Shown here: positions 34,729-44,488 of the stretch, one piece after another | How the letters are laid out: every line of letters starts with the position of its first letter | How positions within the stretch are numbered: the first letter of the stretch is position 1 | Source of the DNA: Prevotella sp. E13-27 | GTDB lineage: Bacteria > Bacteroidota > Bacteroidia > Bacteroidales > Bacteroidaceae | Direction: 5' to 3' | DNA length: 64,000 nucleotides | Assembly: GCF_023217965.1 (NCBI RefSeq) | Contig: NZ_JALPSC010000001.1 | Coordinates: forward strand, 868,001 to 932,000 | Translations under genes and position numbers: made by a program | Notes under the pieces: model-generated | What the model was told of the DNA's origin: nothing | What the model saw: only the letters and a program-made list of their open reading frames with translations | Database searches by the model: none

Positions 34729-35487
34729 TTAATCAGCGAGCTTTGCCTTGATCATCTCGCGGTTCAGGCGAGCGATGTTAGCGATGGTCTCGTTCTTAGG
34801 ACATACAGCCTCGCAGGCGCGAGTGTTGGTGCAGTTACCGAAGCCGAGCTCGTCCATCTTAGCAATCATGTTCTTCACGCGGCGGGCAGCCTCAATCTTA
34901 CCCTGTGGAAGCAGAGCGAGCTGAGATACCTTAGACGATACGAAGAGCATAGCAGAACCGTTCTTACATGCTGCAACGCAAGCGCCGCAACCGATACATG
35001 TAGCGCAGTCCATTGCCTCATCGGCATCTTCCTTAGGAATGAGGATAGCGTTGGCATCCTGAGCCTGACCTGTGCGGATGGATGTGTAGCCACCAGCCTG
35101 GATAATCTTGTCGAAGGCATAGCGGTCAACCATACAGTCCTTGATTACGGGGAAGGCAGCTGAGCGCCATGGCTCTACAGTGATGACGTCGCCATCGTTG
35201 AAGCGGCGCATGTAGAGCTGACATGTGGTAGCACCGCGCTCTGTACGTCCGTGAGGAGTACCGTTGATGTAGAGCGAGCACATACCGCAGATACCCTCGC
35301 GGCAGTCGTGGTCGAACACGAAGGGCTCTTTGCCCTCATTGATTAACTCTTCGTTGAGGATGTCGAGCATCTCGAGGAACGAGGTATCGCCGGGGATGTC
35401 GTGCATCTCGTGGGTGTCGAAGTGACCCTGGTCCTTGGGGCCGTTCTGGCGCCAGAACTTTATTGTAAATGAAATATTTCTTGCCAT
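34729..35487 (-). CDS. frdB: Fumarate reductase / succinate dehydrogenase iron-sulfur subunit
   Basis: 252 residues. The N-terminal ferredoxin domain binds [2Fe-2S] through CREGICGMC and a later Cys; the C-terminal domain binds the [4Fe-4S] and [3Fe-4S] clusters through [13 protein letters not shown] and [13 protein letters not shown]. It passes electrons between the quinol site of the membrane subunit and FAD. Third gene of frdC-frdA-frdB, 48 bp after frdA. In succinate-producing Bacteroidales the complex works mainly as a fumarate reductase in anaerobic energy conservation; direction cannot be read from sequence. Confidence 0.95.
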   Translation of the reverse strand: MARNISFTIKFWRQNGPKDQGHFDTHEMHDIPGDTSFLEMLDILNEELINEGKEPFVFDHDCREGICGMCSLYINGTPHGRTERGATTCQLYMRRFNDGDVITVEPWRSAAFPVIKDCMVDRYAFDKIIQAGGYTSIRTGQAQDANAILIPKEDADEAMDCATCIGCGACVAACKNGSAMLFVSSKVSQLALLPQGKIEAARRVKNMIAKMDELGFGNCTNTRACEAVCPKNETIANIARLNREMIKAKLAD

Positions 35488-35508
35488 AATTGTGTAAGGT
35501 TTTGAGGA

Positions 35509-35523
35509 TGCTGTGACACAGCA
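35509..35523. repeat. REP-like palindrome between frdA and frdB
   Basis: TGCTGTGACACAGCA repeats the core of the palindrome found after the RAYT gene, here in the 48-bp frdA-frdB gap. Confidence 0.55.
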
Positions 35524-35535
35524 CCAAACTCAACA

Positions 35536-37515
35536 TTAATTCTTATAGTTACGGGTTTGTACCTTAATTGCCTCGTACTCCAAGGGCTCCTTAGAGAGTT
35601 CAGGCTCGTTGCCCTTGCCTTTGTACTCCCAGCAGCCTACGTAGAAGTAGTGCTCGTCATCGCGCTTAGCCTCGCCTTCTTCGGTCTGGTACTCCTCACG
35701 GAAGTGACCGCCGCAAGACTCGTTACGAGAGAGGGCATCGAAAGCTACGAGCTGACCCATGGTGAAGAAGTCACGGAGGTGGATAGCCTTGTCGAGCTCA
35801 ATGTTCAGACCTTCCTTAGTTCCTGGAACGAAGAGGTTGGTGTCGAACTCCTTCTCGAGGTCGTGCATCTTCTTCAGACCAGTCTTCAGGCCTTCAGCTG
35901 TGCGACCCATGCCTACATACTCCCACATGATGTGACCGAGTTCCTTGTGCAGGCTGTCAACAGAGCGCTTACCCTTGATGTTGAGCAGACGATCCATCTC
36001 AGCGTCAACCTTCTTCTCAGCCTCAGCGAACTCAGGCAGGTCGGTAGATATCTTACCCCAGATAGACTGGTCAGCCAAGTAGTTCTGGATGGTGTAAGGC
36101 AGTACGAAGTAACCATCGGCCAGGCCCTGCATCAGAGCAGAAGCACCCAGACGGTTAGCACCGTGGTCAGAGAAGTTACACTCACCGATAGCGAACAGAC
36201 CGGGGATAGTGGTCTGCAGCTCGTAGTCAACCCAGATACCACCCATAGTGTAGTGGATAGCAGGATAGATCATCATTGGCTTGTAGTACTTCACGCCATT
36301 GATTTCGTTAGCCAGCTCACCTGGGAATACGTCGGTGATCTCCTCGTACATCTCGAAGAGGTTACCATAGCGCTGCATGATAACATCGATGCCCAGACGG
36401 TTGATTGACTCAGAGAAATCAAGATAAACGGCCAGACCAGTGTTGTTTACACCGAAGCCCTTGTCGCAACGCTCCTTAGCAGCACGTGAAGCCACGTCAC
36501 GAGGAACCAGGTTACCGAATGCAGGATAGCGGCGCTCCAAGTAGTAGTCGCGATCTTCCTCGGCAATCTCCCAAGGCTGCATCTCGCCCTTCTGAAGCTT
36601 CTTAGCATCCTCAATCTTCTTTGGTACCCAGATACGACCATCGTTACGCAGTGACTCAGACATCAGAGTCAGCTTAGACTGCTTGTCACCGTGAACAGGG
36701 ATACATGTTGGGTGAATCTGCACGTAAGATGGGTTTGCGAACATAGCGCCCTTACGATAGCACTGAACGGCAGCTGTACAGTTACAGCCCATAGCGTTGG
36801 TAGAGAGGAAGTATGTGTTTCCGTAACCACCAGTAGCGATAACAACAGCGTTAGCTGAGAAGCGCTCCAGCTTACCTGTTACGAGGTTCTTTGCAATGAT
36901 ACCACGAGCACGACCGTCAACAATGACTACGTCCTCCATCTCGTAACGAGTATAGAGCTTCACCTTGCCAGCCTGTACCTGTGCAGAGAGAGAAGAGTAA
37001 GCACCGAGCAACAGCTGCTGACCTGTCTGACCCTTTGCATAGAATGTGCGGCTTACCTGAGCACCACCGAATGAACGGTTTGCCAGCATGCCACCGTACT
37101 CACGAGCGAAAGGTACGCCCTGAGCCACGCACTGGTCGATAATATTGTTTGAAACCTCAGCCAAACGATAAACATTAGCCTCGCGAGCACGATAGTCACC
37201 ACCCTTTACAGTGTCGTAGAACAGACGGTAAACAGAGTCACCATCGTTCTGATAGCACTTTGCGGCGTTGATACCACCTTGAGCTGCGATAGAGTGAGCA
37301 CGGCGTGGTGAGTCCTGAATGCACAGGTTGATAACGTTGAATCCCATCTCACCGAGTGAAGCAGCTGCAGAAGCGCCTGCCAGACCGGTACCAACGACGA
37401 TAACGTCGAGCTTCAGCTTGTTCTTTGGGTTAACAAGACGCTGATGAGCTTTATATTCCTTCCATTTCTCAGGCACTGGTCCTGCAGGAATCTTTGAATC
37501 TAATACTTTTGCCAT
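35536..37515 (-). CDS. frdA: Fumarate reductase / succinate dehydrogenase flavoprotein
   Basis: 659 residues, full length. Dinucleotide-binding start [20 protein letters not shown], the FAD-linking histidine in [14 protein letters not shown] (about residue 70), and the active-site region with HPTCIP and RDVASRAAK (catalytic Arg). Interconverts fumarate and succinate at the cytoplasmic face. The B-type (Bacteroidetes/epsilonproteobacterial) arrangement is consistent with the single membrane subunit encoded 20-40 bp upstream. A long antisense open frame within this gene is only a codon-bias shadow. Confidence 0.96.
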   Translation of the reverse strand: MAKVLDSKIPAGPVPEKWKEYKAHQRLVNPKNKLKLDVIVVGTGLAGASAAASLGEMGFNVINLCIQDSPRRAHSIAAQGGINAAKCYQNDGDSVYRLFYDTVKGGDYRAREANVYRLAEVSNNIIDQCVAQGVPFAREYGGMLANRSFGGAQVSRTFYAKGQTGQQLLLGAYSSLSAQVQAGKVKLYTRYEMEDVVIVDGRARGIIAKNLVTGKLERFSANAVVIATGGYGNTYFLSTNAMGCNCTAAVQCYRKGAMFANPSYVQIHPTCIPVHGDKQSKLTLMSESLRNDGRIWVPKKIEDAKKLQKGEMQPWEIAEEDRDYYLERRYPAFGNLVPRDVASRAAKERCDKGFGVNNTGLAVYLDFSESINRLGIDVIMQRYGNLFEMYEEITDVFPGELANEINGVKYYKPMMIYPAIHYTMGGIWVDYELQTTIPGLFAIGECNFSDHGANRLGASALMQGLADGYFVLPYTIQNYLADQSIWGKISTDLPEFAEAEKKVDAEMDRLLNIKGKRSVDSLHKELGHIMWEYVGMGRTAEGLKTGLKKMHDLEKEFDTNLFVPGTKEGLNIELDKAIHLRDFFTMGQLVAFDALSRNESCGGHFREEYQTEEGEAKRDDEHYFYVGCWEYKGKGNEPELSKEPLEYEAIKVQTRNYKN

Positions 37516-37554
37516 AGTTGTATATAGTATTTTACGATTTTACAATTAAACTAT

Positions 37555-38445
37555 TTAGCACTTGCAGTCTTCGCACTTGCACTCCTCGCACTTGCAGCCT
37601 TCTTTCTCAGCGCACTGGCATGGATCGCACTTGCACTCCTCACACTTGCATGCCTTTTCAGCATCGCAGCCCTCAGCCTTCTGCTCTTCGCAGCAACCTG
37701 CCTGTGCCTTCTCGCAAGGAGCCTGCATCACGCACTCAGTCTGAGCCTTGCAGCAATTCTCCTGACAGAGGCTTGGAGCACACTCGAAGAAGAAGCCCAA
37801 AACAACAACGAGGAAAGCGAGCATGAGCACTGTCACATAAGTGATGCCTATAACCTTCCAACGGCAGAACCATGTCTTACCATTCAGACCGAGGGTCTGC
37901 ATAGCTGACCAGAATCCGTGAGTGAGGTGGAACCAGATGGCAAGAAGCCATACGATGTAGATAGCTACGAATACAGGATTAGAGAATGTTACCTTAATCC
38001 ACTCGAAACCATCAGTAGGACTAATAGCTGGCATAGCACCAACAATCTCTGCAAACATCATGTTGTACCAGAAGTTCCACAGGTGAACTAGCAAACCAAT
38101 ACAGATGACGAGACCCAGCACGAGCATGTTCTTAGATGCCCACTCTACCTTTCCAGGATTAACCTGTGTTGACACCTCGTAGCGGCTTGTTCCGCGTGCG
38201 CTACGGTTCTGTGCCGTCAGTATGAAGGCATAGACGATGTGACATACTGCCAGGAAAGCCAGGCCTGCTGTTGCTACAACAGCATACCAGTTGGCACCCA
38301 GGAATTCGCAAATCATGTTGTAAGCCTCTCCCGAGAAGAGCGCCACCACGTTCATGCAACCATGGAAGGTCAGGAACAGAATGAGCGCAATACCCGTTAC
38401 GGACATTACAACTTTTCTACCAATTGATGAATTGATTAACCACAT
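37555..38445 (-). CDS. frdC: Fumarate reductase cytochrome b subunit with cysteine-rich tail
   Basis: 296 residues; relatives are usually about 220-235. Residues 1-221 are a normal five-span diheme cytochrome b (VMSVTGIALILFLTFHG, then His-containing spans such as WFHLTHGFW). From residue 222, after the last span, 75 residues contain 21 cysteines in CxxC and CxC steps (for example CKCEECKCDPCQC) and many Glu/Lys, like a metallothionein. With five spans and a cytoplasmic N-terminus the tail should face the periplasm. First gene of the frd operon, with a consensus promoter. Family call is certain; the role of the tail is unknown. Confidence 0.92.
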   Translation of the reverse strand: MWLINSSIGRKVVMSVTGIALILFLTFHGCMNVVALFSGEAYNMICEFLGANWYAVVATAGLAFLAVCHIVYAFILTAQNRSARGTSRYEVSTQVNPGKVEWASKNMLVLGLVICIGLLVHLWNFWYNMMFAEIVGAMPAISPTDGFEWIKVTFSNPVFVAIYIVWLLAIWFHLTHGFWSAMQTLGLNGKTWFCRWKVIGITYVTVLMLAFLVVVLGFFFECAPSLCQENCCKAQTECVMQAPCEKAQAGCCEEQKAEGCDAEKACKCEECKCDPCQCAEKEGCKCEECKCEDCKC

Positions 38446-38597
38446 AAGTTGTTGAAATTAAAATTAATTATAAAATAGTTTTTAGATTTAATCAAGCTTT
38501 TAGCCCCGCCTTCACAGGCTGTTTTCAAAGGAAACAAAGCGGTTGCAATCCGCTAAAGAATACTTAATATTAAGTACGCACACGCGTATTTAGGGCA

Positions 38598-38628
38598 CAA
38601 AGTTACTATAAAATAATTAATATGCAAA
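38598..38628 (-). promoter_or_regulatory. Consensus Bacteroidetes promoter of frdCAB
   Basis: On the minus strand TTTG (38628-38625), a 19-bp spacer and TAACTTTG (38605-38598) match the sigma-ABfr consensus exactly. The leader to frdC is about 145 nt. Confidence 0.75.
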
Positions 38629-38635
38629 TGTTTAC

Positions 38636-38671
38636 ACACAAAAAATGTGGACTGAGCAACCTCAATCCACA
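38636..38671 (-). terminator. Terminator of the GNAT gene
   Basis: TGTGGATTGAG pairs with CTCAGTCCACA (11 bp, one wobble), followed on the minus strand by TTTTTTG, 44 bp after the GNAT stop. Confidence 0.7.
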
Positions 38672-38714
38672 TTCATTAACTTTCGAAACGTCACATTGCA
38701 ATATGTACTTTACA

Positions 38715-39866
38715 TTATAGCGCTTTTTTGTAACAGCGACGACGCTTATGCTGTTCGTTCTCATAATATTGCCATTGCTGCTGTACGGCAGTGTTGCTTT
38801 CCATGTGCACATGGCTCTCGCCCCACTTGAATCCGTATTTCTGATAAACAGGTATCAGATGGTAGAACAGCAATGCATTGGCACCCTTTGACCTGTATTC
38901 TGGCAGCACGCCAATGAGTAGCAAATCTACAATGTCTGTCTTATGGAACTTCAGAGCTCTCAACAGATACCACCACCCGAAGGGGAACAGGCGTCCATTG
39001 CGACACTTCTGCAGGGCGCGTGTAAGCGAGGGTATTGTTATGCCCACTCCTACCACATCATGATCGGGCGTGTTCCAGTCCTCAATGACACAAAGCATGT
39101 CCAGCGAGATGAACTTAAAATACTTATCCACATACTCTTCAATCTGCTTATCGGTCATCTGCGAGTATCCGTAGAGGTTGGCAAAAGTCTTATTTACCAC
39201 ATTGAATACCTTCTTACCATACTGTTGTGGACCAGTAATCATTTCGGTTGTGAGCTTAGGACAGTGCAGGTTATAGCGCTGCATAGTCAACTCTGACACG
39301 CGCTTGAACTTCTCTGGCATTCCCTCCTTTGGCACGAACACCTTATATTCCACATAGTCGTTATCCTTCTCGTATCCCGGCATCTGCTCCATGTGCTCAG
39401 GATAGTACGGATAGTTATAGATGGTTGCCATGGTGCCAAGCTCTTCAAAGCCCTTTGTGAGCATACCCTCGGGATCCATGTCGGTAAAGCCGAGCGGGCC
39501 AATTATTTCTTTCATGCCTTTCTCACGGCCCCAGTCTTCAACAGCCTTCAACAGTGCTGCCGACACTTCTTTGTCATCAATGAAGTCTATCCATCCGAAA
39601 CGCACGCATGGACGGTTCCACTGTTCATTGTAACGGCGATTGATGATGCCTGCCACACGTCCTACAAGCTTACCGTCCTTGTAAGCCAAGAAATATTCTG
39701 CCTCACAGAACTCAAATGCCGGGTTCTTATCTTTACTGAGTGTTTCAATCTCGTCACTGTAAAGATTGGGCGCATCGTACTTATTTCCACGATATAGGTC
39801 GTAGTGAAGCTGTATAAAATCGTCCAGATCTTTCTTAGAAGATACTTTCTTAATTTCTACTGACAT
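38715..39866 (-). CDS. GNAT-fold N-acetyltransferase-like protein
   Basis: 383 residues. An N-terminal GNAT-like half (EYFLAYKDGKLVGRVAGI, then DDKEVSAALLKAVEDWGREKGMKEIIGP) is followed by a second acyltransferase-like half with VDLLLIGVLPEYRSKGANALLFYHL, where RSKG fits an acetyl-CoA pyrophosphate loop. The pattern is that of a double-GNAT protein common in Bacteroidetes; the acceptor is not known. Monocistronic, with TAACTTTG (39898-39905) as a candidate promoter 31 bp upstream and its own terminator. Confidence 0.8.
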   Translation of the reverse strand: MSVEIKKVSSKKDLDDFIQLHYDLYRGNKYDAPNLYSDEIETLSKDKNPAFEFCEAEYFLAYKDGKLVGRVAGIINRRYNEQWNRPCVRFGWIDFIDDKEVSAALLKAVEDWGREKGMKEIIGPLGFTDMDPEGMLTKGFEELGTMATIYNYPYYPEHMEQMPGYEKDNDYVEYKVFVPKEGMPEKFKRVSELTMQRYNLHCPKLTTEMITGPQQYGKKVFNVVNKTFANLYGYSQMTDKQIEEYVDKYFKFISLDMLCVIEDWNTPDHDVVGVGITIPSLTRALQKCRNGRLFPFGWWYLLRALKFHKTDIVDLLLIGVLPEYRSKGANALLFYHLIPVYQKYGFKWGESHVHMESNTAVQQQWQYYENEQHKRRRCYKKAL

Positions 39867-39897
39867 GATAATTGAGTTTTTCCGATTTAAAATCGTG

Positions 39898-39905
39898 CAA
39901 AGTTA
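39898..39905 (-). promoter_or_regulatory. Predicted -7 element of the GNAT gene
   Basis: TAACTTTG on the minus strand fits TAnnTTTG, 31 bp before the ATG at 39866. Confidence 0.5.
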
Positions 39906-39977
39906 AGCATTTTATTAGAAAGATTCAGAAAAAGTAGTGTTTTTTTAGAAAAAATATGAATATTCAAAAAATGTTTG

Positions 39978-39985
39978 TATCTTTG
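39978..39985 (+). promoter_or_regulatory. Predicted -7 element of the OmpA-family gene
   Basis: TATCTTTG followed by CAGCACAC matches TAnnTTTG, 81 bp before the ATG at 40067; the leader is AT-rich, typical of strongly expressed Bacteroidales genes. Confidence 0.6.
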
Positions 39986-40066
39986 CAGCACACTTTTCAA
40001 CACGTACGAAAGCCTTAATTGACTTTTTTGATCGAAAAACAATAATAAAAACAAAACTCTAGAGTA

Positions 40067-41272
40067 ATGAAAAACAAAAAATTCCTTGCAACGGCAGCTC
40101 TTGCCATGTTGCTCTCTGGTGCTGCACAGGCACAGGAAAAAGAGCTCGTATCTTATTCATTCGTAGAAGCTCAGGGCGGTCTTCAGCTCACTACTACCGA
40201 TGCTAAGATGGACAAACTCCTCACACCTACCGTAGGTCTCTCTTTCGGTCACTACTTCACTCCCGTTGTCGGTGCACGTCTGCATGTCAATGGTTGGCAG
40301 GCAAAGGGCGGCTTCAGCGACACAGAGAAGTACTACCAGTGGAAGTACATCACACCTGATGTTGACCTGATGCTTAACCTGACAAACCTCTTTGCAACTT
40401 CAAAGTCAGGCAGCCACGCACTTAACGTCATCATCCTCGGTGGTGTAGGTCTTAACATTGCTTGGGACAACAAAGAGTTCAAGGATCTCAACGTCTCTCC
40501 AAACAATGTGCCTCTTGCATGGAACAAGAATCTTCTGAGCCACAACCTCCGTGCAGGTCTGCGTCTTGAGACTAACGTAACAAAGCCTTTCGGTGTTTCT
40601 CTTGAGGTTGACGCCAACTCACTCAACGACCGTTTCAACTCTAAGACCAATGATGCTGATGACTGGCAGTTTACAGCCATGCTTGGTCTCTCATACCGTT
40701 TCAACCACAAGTATCACACACCTGCTCCAAAATACATCACAAAGATTGTTGAGTATATTGACAGCGTAGAGGTTGAGGAGCCTATGGTTGTTAAGGAGAA
40801 GAAGACTCGTCCTGTTACCCGTATGGAGAAGACAACAATGAAGAAGTATGTATTCTTCAAGCTTGCTGAGAGCGATGCAGACAAGGCATCTGGCATTGAC
40901 GCAGCCATCAAGGAGGCTGCTGAGATGATGAAGACCAGCGACGACGCTACATTCACCATCACAGGCTATGCCGACAAGGGCACTGGCTCAGCTAAGTCTA
41001 ACAAGAAGTTCGCTAAGAAACGTGCCGATGACGTTGCAAAGAAGCTCGTCAACGAGTACGGACTTGATGCAAAGCGCCTCAAGACCGACTCAAAGGGTGA
41101 CGCTGTTCAGCCATTCCCAGAGGACAACGACAAGAACCGTTGCGTTATCATCACCGGTGAGGGTACCTTCAAGATCACCTCAATGGAAGAGTATGAGGTT
41201 GAGAAGACCGTTATGCACAAGGTGAAGAAGGCTGTTATACGTCAGAAGGAAGTACAGGAGCTCGTTAAATAG
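40067..41272 (+). CDS. OmpA-family outer-membrane protein
   Basis: 401 residues. Signal peptide 1-22 (ending AQAQ), an eight-strand-like beta-barrel region to ~215, a linker, then an OmpA/peptidoglycan-binding domain with FTITGYADKGTGSAKSNKKFAKKRADDV and DNDKNRCVIITGEG. Such proteins tie the outer membrane to the cell wall. A low-complexity charged tail with VEKTVMHKVKKAVIRQKEVQ follows. Codon bias is strong, consistent with high expression. It is not in an operon. Confidence 0.92.
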   Translation: MKNKKFLATAALAMLLSGAAQAQEKELVSYSFVEAQGGLQLTTTDAKMDKLLTPTVGLSFGHYFTPVVGARLHVNGWQAKGGFSDTEKYYQWKYITPDVDLMLNLTNLFATSKSGSHALNVIILGGVGLNIAWDNKEFKDLNVSPNNVPLAWNKNLLSHNLRAGLRLETNVTKPFGVSLEVDANSLNDRFNSKTNDADDWQFTAMLGLSYRFNHKYHTPAPKYITKIVEYIDSVEVEEPMVVKEKKTRPVTRMEKTTMKKYVFFKLAESDADKASGIDAAIKEAAEMMKTSDDATFTITGYADKGTGSAKSNKKFAKKRADDVAKKLVNEYGLDAKRLKTDSKGDAVQPFPEDNDKNRCVIITGEGTFKITSMEEYEVEKTVMHKVKKAVIRQKEVQELVK

Positions 41273-41278
41273 TTTTTG

Positions 41279-41335
41279 ACTATAGAGGTTTTAGACTATA
41301 GATTATAGACTATAGATTATAGACTAAAGACTAAA
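41279..41335. repeat. TAGACTATAGATTATAGAC ladder
   Basis: Short degenerate tandem repeats of TATAGACTATAGATTATA and AGACTAAAGAC lie between the convergent ompA-like and methyltransferase genes. A related ladder occurs at 56,885-56,965. Confidence 0.6.
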
Positions 41336-42563
41336 GACGCTCACAAATTATAAGGACATGGTCCCCGTTGGCGAGGGTGGTAGCAAAGATATAGTTGCTG
41401 CCGCCCTCGCTTATTTTCAGCCGCTTGCGCAACTCGGCCACTGATAGTGGGAAGTTACGCACGGTGATATTTGCCTGTTTCAGCGGTGCTATCTTTTCTT
41501 TCAGCTCGCGCTTGTTCATGGTTGACACGGCTACTACGCGGAACGACCTGCCGGGGAAATCTTCCACCTCTCCATTTGACACAAACAGATGGCTGTTCTG
41601 CGACAGCTGAGCAACGCCAAAACGCTCCTGCAGCTCGGCAAAACAACCGGCTTTCATCACAGAGGCATTTGGCTCATAAAGGAAAGTCTGAGGGAGCTCA
41701 TGAAGCTGATAGGAAGAATGGGCTGTAGGGACGGTTTGGGCGAGATGAGTATTCGCTGATTCAAATACTTGCTCATCGTTTATGCACACAAGGCGCAAGG
41801 GCTGCTCACTGCCGTTTGCCGACAGCACCAGCAGCAATTCCTTACATTCGCCGCCTGTGGAAACGATATGCACTTCCCTCACCCACTTCTCGCCTAAGTC
41901 GCTGACCGTCTTACGCCAGTCGAGCATGGGCGACAGCTTCAGCATGACAAAGTCAGCCTTCTGCAACAGCTCGTCGAGAAGCGTGAGCACGTCGGGGGTA
42001 CAGTCGCTTATGCCATAGGTACGCGCCCCATTAGTATCGCGACGGGCAGGGTCGAGGAATATCATTGTAACATGCTCTTCCAACTGATGAAGCATGTCCT
42101 CGCCATTGCCACACACCACCTCGGCATTAACGCCCAGCACAGCGAAGTTGTGGCGTGCCAACTGGCAAAGTACTTCCTGTCGTTCCACATAAACAGCACG
42201 ACGGAACAATGGTGCAAGGAATGAGAAGTCAACACCAAAACCACCTGTGAGGTCAACGAGCATAGTGGCTTGTGCGGATGATAAAGAGGATAACAAGCTA
42301 CGGCATACCGATTGCTTGTAGCGTGCTGTCTGCTCACTGGAACACTGTTCCATGCCAAGATGCTGAGGATAGAGAATGTTGGGCAGAGCCGCCCATGAAG
42401 GCAACTTGCGCCGTGCTGTCTGTCTGCCGGCAATCTGCTGTAGCGCCAATTGCATATCCACCGCTTCATCGCGGCTGCCATTGAGAGCCAGTCGCCTCAC
42501 GTCGGCATCGAGGTTCGCCTCTATATAGCGGCGCGTCTCCTCATTCATCTGCGGCATAAGCAT
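41331..42563 (-). CDS. Class I SAM-dependent methyltransferase with THUMP-like domain
   Basis: 410 residues from ATG at 42563; the frame opens further upstream at a TTG but would overlap the endonuclease gene. SAM-binding motif I is VDLTGGFGVDFSFLA and a later TMIFLDPARRD motif (IV-like, DPAR) matches the THUMP-like methyltransferase family; the C-terminal region includes RNFPLSVAELRKRLKI. The substrate is probably RNA, unproven. It follows the endonuclease gene by 29 bp. The stop lies within a TAGACTA repeat ladder. Confidence 0.85.
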   Translation of the reverse strand: MLMPQMNEETRRYIEANLDADVRRLALNGSRDEAVDMQLALQQIAGRQTARRKLPSWAALPNILYPQHLGMEQCSSEQTARYKQSVCRSLLSSLSSAQATMLVDLTGGFGVDFSFLAPLFRRAVYVERQEVLCQLARHNFAVLGVNAEVVCGNGEDMLHQLEEHVTMIFLDPARRDTNGARTYGISDCTPDVLTLLDELLQKADFVMLKLSPMLDWRKTVSDLGEKWVREVHIVSTGGECKELLLVLSANGSEQPLRLVCINDEQVFESANTHLAQTVPTAHSSYQLHELPQTFLYEPNASVMKAGCFAELQERFGVAQLSQNSHLFVSNGEVEDFPGRSFRVVAVSTMNKRELKEKIAPLKQANITVRNFPLSVAELRKRLKISEGGSNYIFATTLANGDHVLIICERL

Positions 42564-42592
42564 TATCCTCAGTTTTACACATAACTGCTTTT

Positions 42593-44236
42593 CTATTTCA
42601 AGAAAAGCTTTTTGCCATTTACTACATACAGTCCTCTTACAGGATTCTTTATGCGACGTCCCTGAAGGTCGTAGCAAACAGTCTGCTTGCCATTTGCAAC
42701 GATGGTTTCTGCTATACCAGTGTTGCCTGTTTCTACTGTCACAGATGCTGTGGTAAGCTGCAGGTTTCCGCTGTTACCACTTACAGTGAACGTTATGCTC
42801 TTCTCATTGCCTGTCCATTTCAGTTCGTTGACTGTACCTTTCGATGCCTGCAACTCATTGCTGGAACTCTTGGCAATGGTAAACTCCACTTGGCGTATGG
42901 CACCCGTCTGAACGCTCAGCGTAAGCTTATTGTTAGGATAGAGACGTATCTGACTGTCGTTAATGTATCGCTGATTACCTTCGCCTAAAGCATAAGTAAC
43001 GGTTATGCCGTCTTGGGTTCCTACGAAATCTGTGGTAATAGAACTCTTCACTGTACCGGTATAGGGCACATTGAAGAAACTGTTTTTCAGTTCTATAACA
43101 CTGTTCACAGGATTAACAGCAGAACCGCCACCATCACTTATAACATATGTTGCCTCGCTGACACTGCTCTTGTCATTACCCTTCACAGCTATGGCTTTCA
43201 GGACTGTGGTCTTGGTGAAAGTCAACGGCGATGAGTATTGAGTACTGCTCGTTGAAGGAGCACTGCCGTCGGTGGTATAGTAGATAGTAGCATCGGTAGT
43301 GGTGGTAGTAATGCTTACTTTTACACTATCAAGAAAAGAACCTCCCTGAGGATTGAACACAGGCTGCGCAATGGTGGTAACAGGTCCTCCTCCACTGCCG
43401 CCGGCATAGTTGTCATAACTGAATGAAGATGTCTTGAGTGTGCCCCATATATAGTCTTCCAATCCAGGATAATCGACAAACGGATTGCGGTTGCCCTGCA
43501 CTTCCTGCACGGCATTGTTGCGTGCCTTCTCCACTTCATCGACAGGATCCTGCTTTGACCAGCGCATCATCATGTCGAGTGTCCACTGCTCAAGTCCCTG
43601 CGCCTTATTGTTGGAGAACACGCTATGTCCCCATGATATAGCTCTGTCTTCATAGCATGTGACCATATAGAAATAAATACGTGCTATGTCGCCCTTTATC
43701 TCATCGTTGGGCTCAAACACAGTGCCGCTATATCCGCTGGTTACGCATGAGCCAAGCTTGCAGTAACCGTTTTTCGACGCATAGGTGACACTGCCCACCT
43801 CGCCAAAGGGATAACTGCTGCGGCGGTTGTTGACATAGCCATCGGTAGGCACCACATGGACAATGTCGGACTTCATGGGTTTTGCCTCATTGAACCAGCT
43901 CTGTGGCACTGTATGCTCACGATTGTAAGAGTCGCCTTCCTTATTATAGCCACCGGTATCTGTGCCATGACGATAAGATGTGGCATTGGAGTACCAGTCG
44001 CGCACGTAGCCGTCGGGACGTGTGTCGGTCTTTTCATAGGCGTCGATAAGTCCGTTATAGCTCACCACATCAGGGTTTTTGATAATATTGAAAAGAGCTG
44101 TCTTCAATTCTGCACCGCTCTTTCCGTTGGCAGTGGAATAGTAAACACCGGTATTGTTAGGTCCCTGGGCATAGGCTGCTACAACAGCGAAAAGAAAAGC
44201 CATAGGAAGAAACAATGTCTTTGTAGCTTTATTCAT
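42593..44236 (-). CDS. Secreted endonuclease I family protein with chitobiase-like domain and sorting tail
   Basis: 547 residues from MNKATKTLF (44236; an ATG six codons earlier is also possible). Signal peptide to about AYAQ, then an endonuclease I domain (about 25-270) with YNREHTVPQSWF, SDIVHVVPTDGYVNNRRS and FPEPNDEIKGD-like metal-site region (FEPNDEIKGDIARIYFYM). Next a CHB_HEX_C-type Ig domain (PVFNPQGGSF, then TIYYTTDGSAP, about 295-370), a beta-rich module, and a C-terminal tail YDLQGRRIKNPVRGLYVVNG. The family cuts DNA non-specifically; here it may harvest extracellular DNA or be biofilm-directed. Not in an operon with pfkB, which is divergent. Confidence 0.9.
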   Translation of the reverse strand: MNKATKTLFLPMAFLFAVVAAYAQGPNNTGVYYSTANGKSGAELKTALFNIIKNPDVVSYNGLIDAYEKTDTRPDGYVRDWYSNATSYRHGTDTGGYNKEGDSYNREHTVPQSWFNEAKPMKSDIVHVVPTDGYVNNRRSSYPFGEVGSVTYASKNGYCKLGSCVTSGYSGTVFEPNDEIKGDIARIYFYMVTCYEDRAISWGHSVFSNNKAQGLEQWTLDMMMRWSKQDPVDEVEKARNNAVQEVQGNRNPFVDYPGLEDYIWGTLKTSSFSYDNYAGGSGGGPVTTIAQPVFNPQGGSFLDSVKVSITTTTTDATIYYTTDGSAPSTSSTQYSSPLTFTKTTVLKAIAVKGNDKSSVSEATYVISDGGGSAVNPVNSVIELKNSFFNVPYTGTVKSSITTDFVGTQDGITVTYALGEGNQRYINDSQIRLYPNNKLTLSVQTGAIRQVEFTIAKSSSNELQASKGTVNELKWTGNEKSITFTVSGNSGNLQLTTASVTVETGNTGIAETIVANGKQTVCYDLQGRRIKNPVRGLYVVNGKKLFLK

Positions 44237-44442
44237 AAGATGATTTATTTCCATAGTAAAAAATCAGATTTATTCCTTCAATCAACAAACGTTGCGCAGC
44301 CATAAAGCCACGTACCGGGCAAAGGTATGAAAATTTATTGTAAGCACAACTATTATGCCATAATAATCTCATAAAAACAGTTATTTTGTACTGTATAATT
44401 GAGTTTTTTGAGATAAGCACCTATTATTACAATCAAAACAAT

Positions 44443-44450
44443 TACCTTTG
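44443..44450 (+). promoter_or_regulatory. Predicted -7 element of the PfkB-family gene
   Basis: TACCTTTG followed by CAAGCC matches TAnnTTTG, 38 bp before the ATG at 44489. Confidence 0.55.
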
Positions 44451-44488
44451 CAAGCCAAAATAAAAAAACAATAGAGATAAAAAATAAT

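Noticed and set aside
35557..36408. 283-codon open frame antisense to frdA
   Set aside because: It is a codon-bias shadow of the highly conserved frdA gene; the translation has no protein-like features and no promoter.
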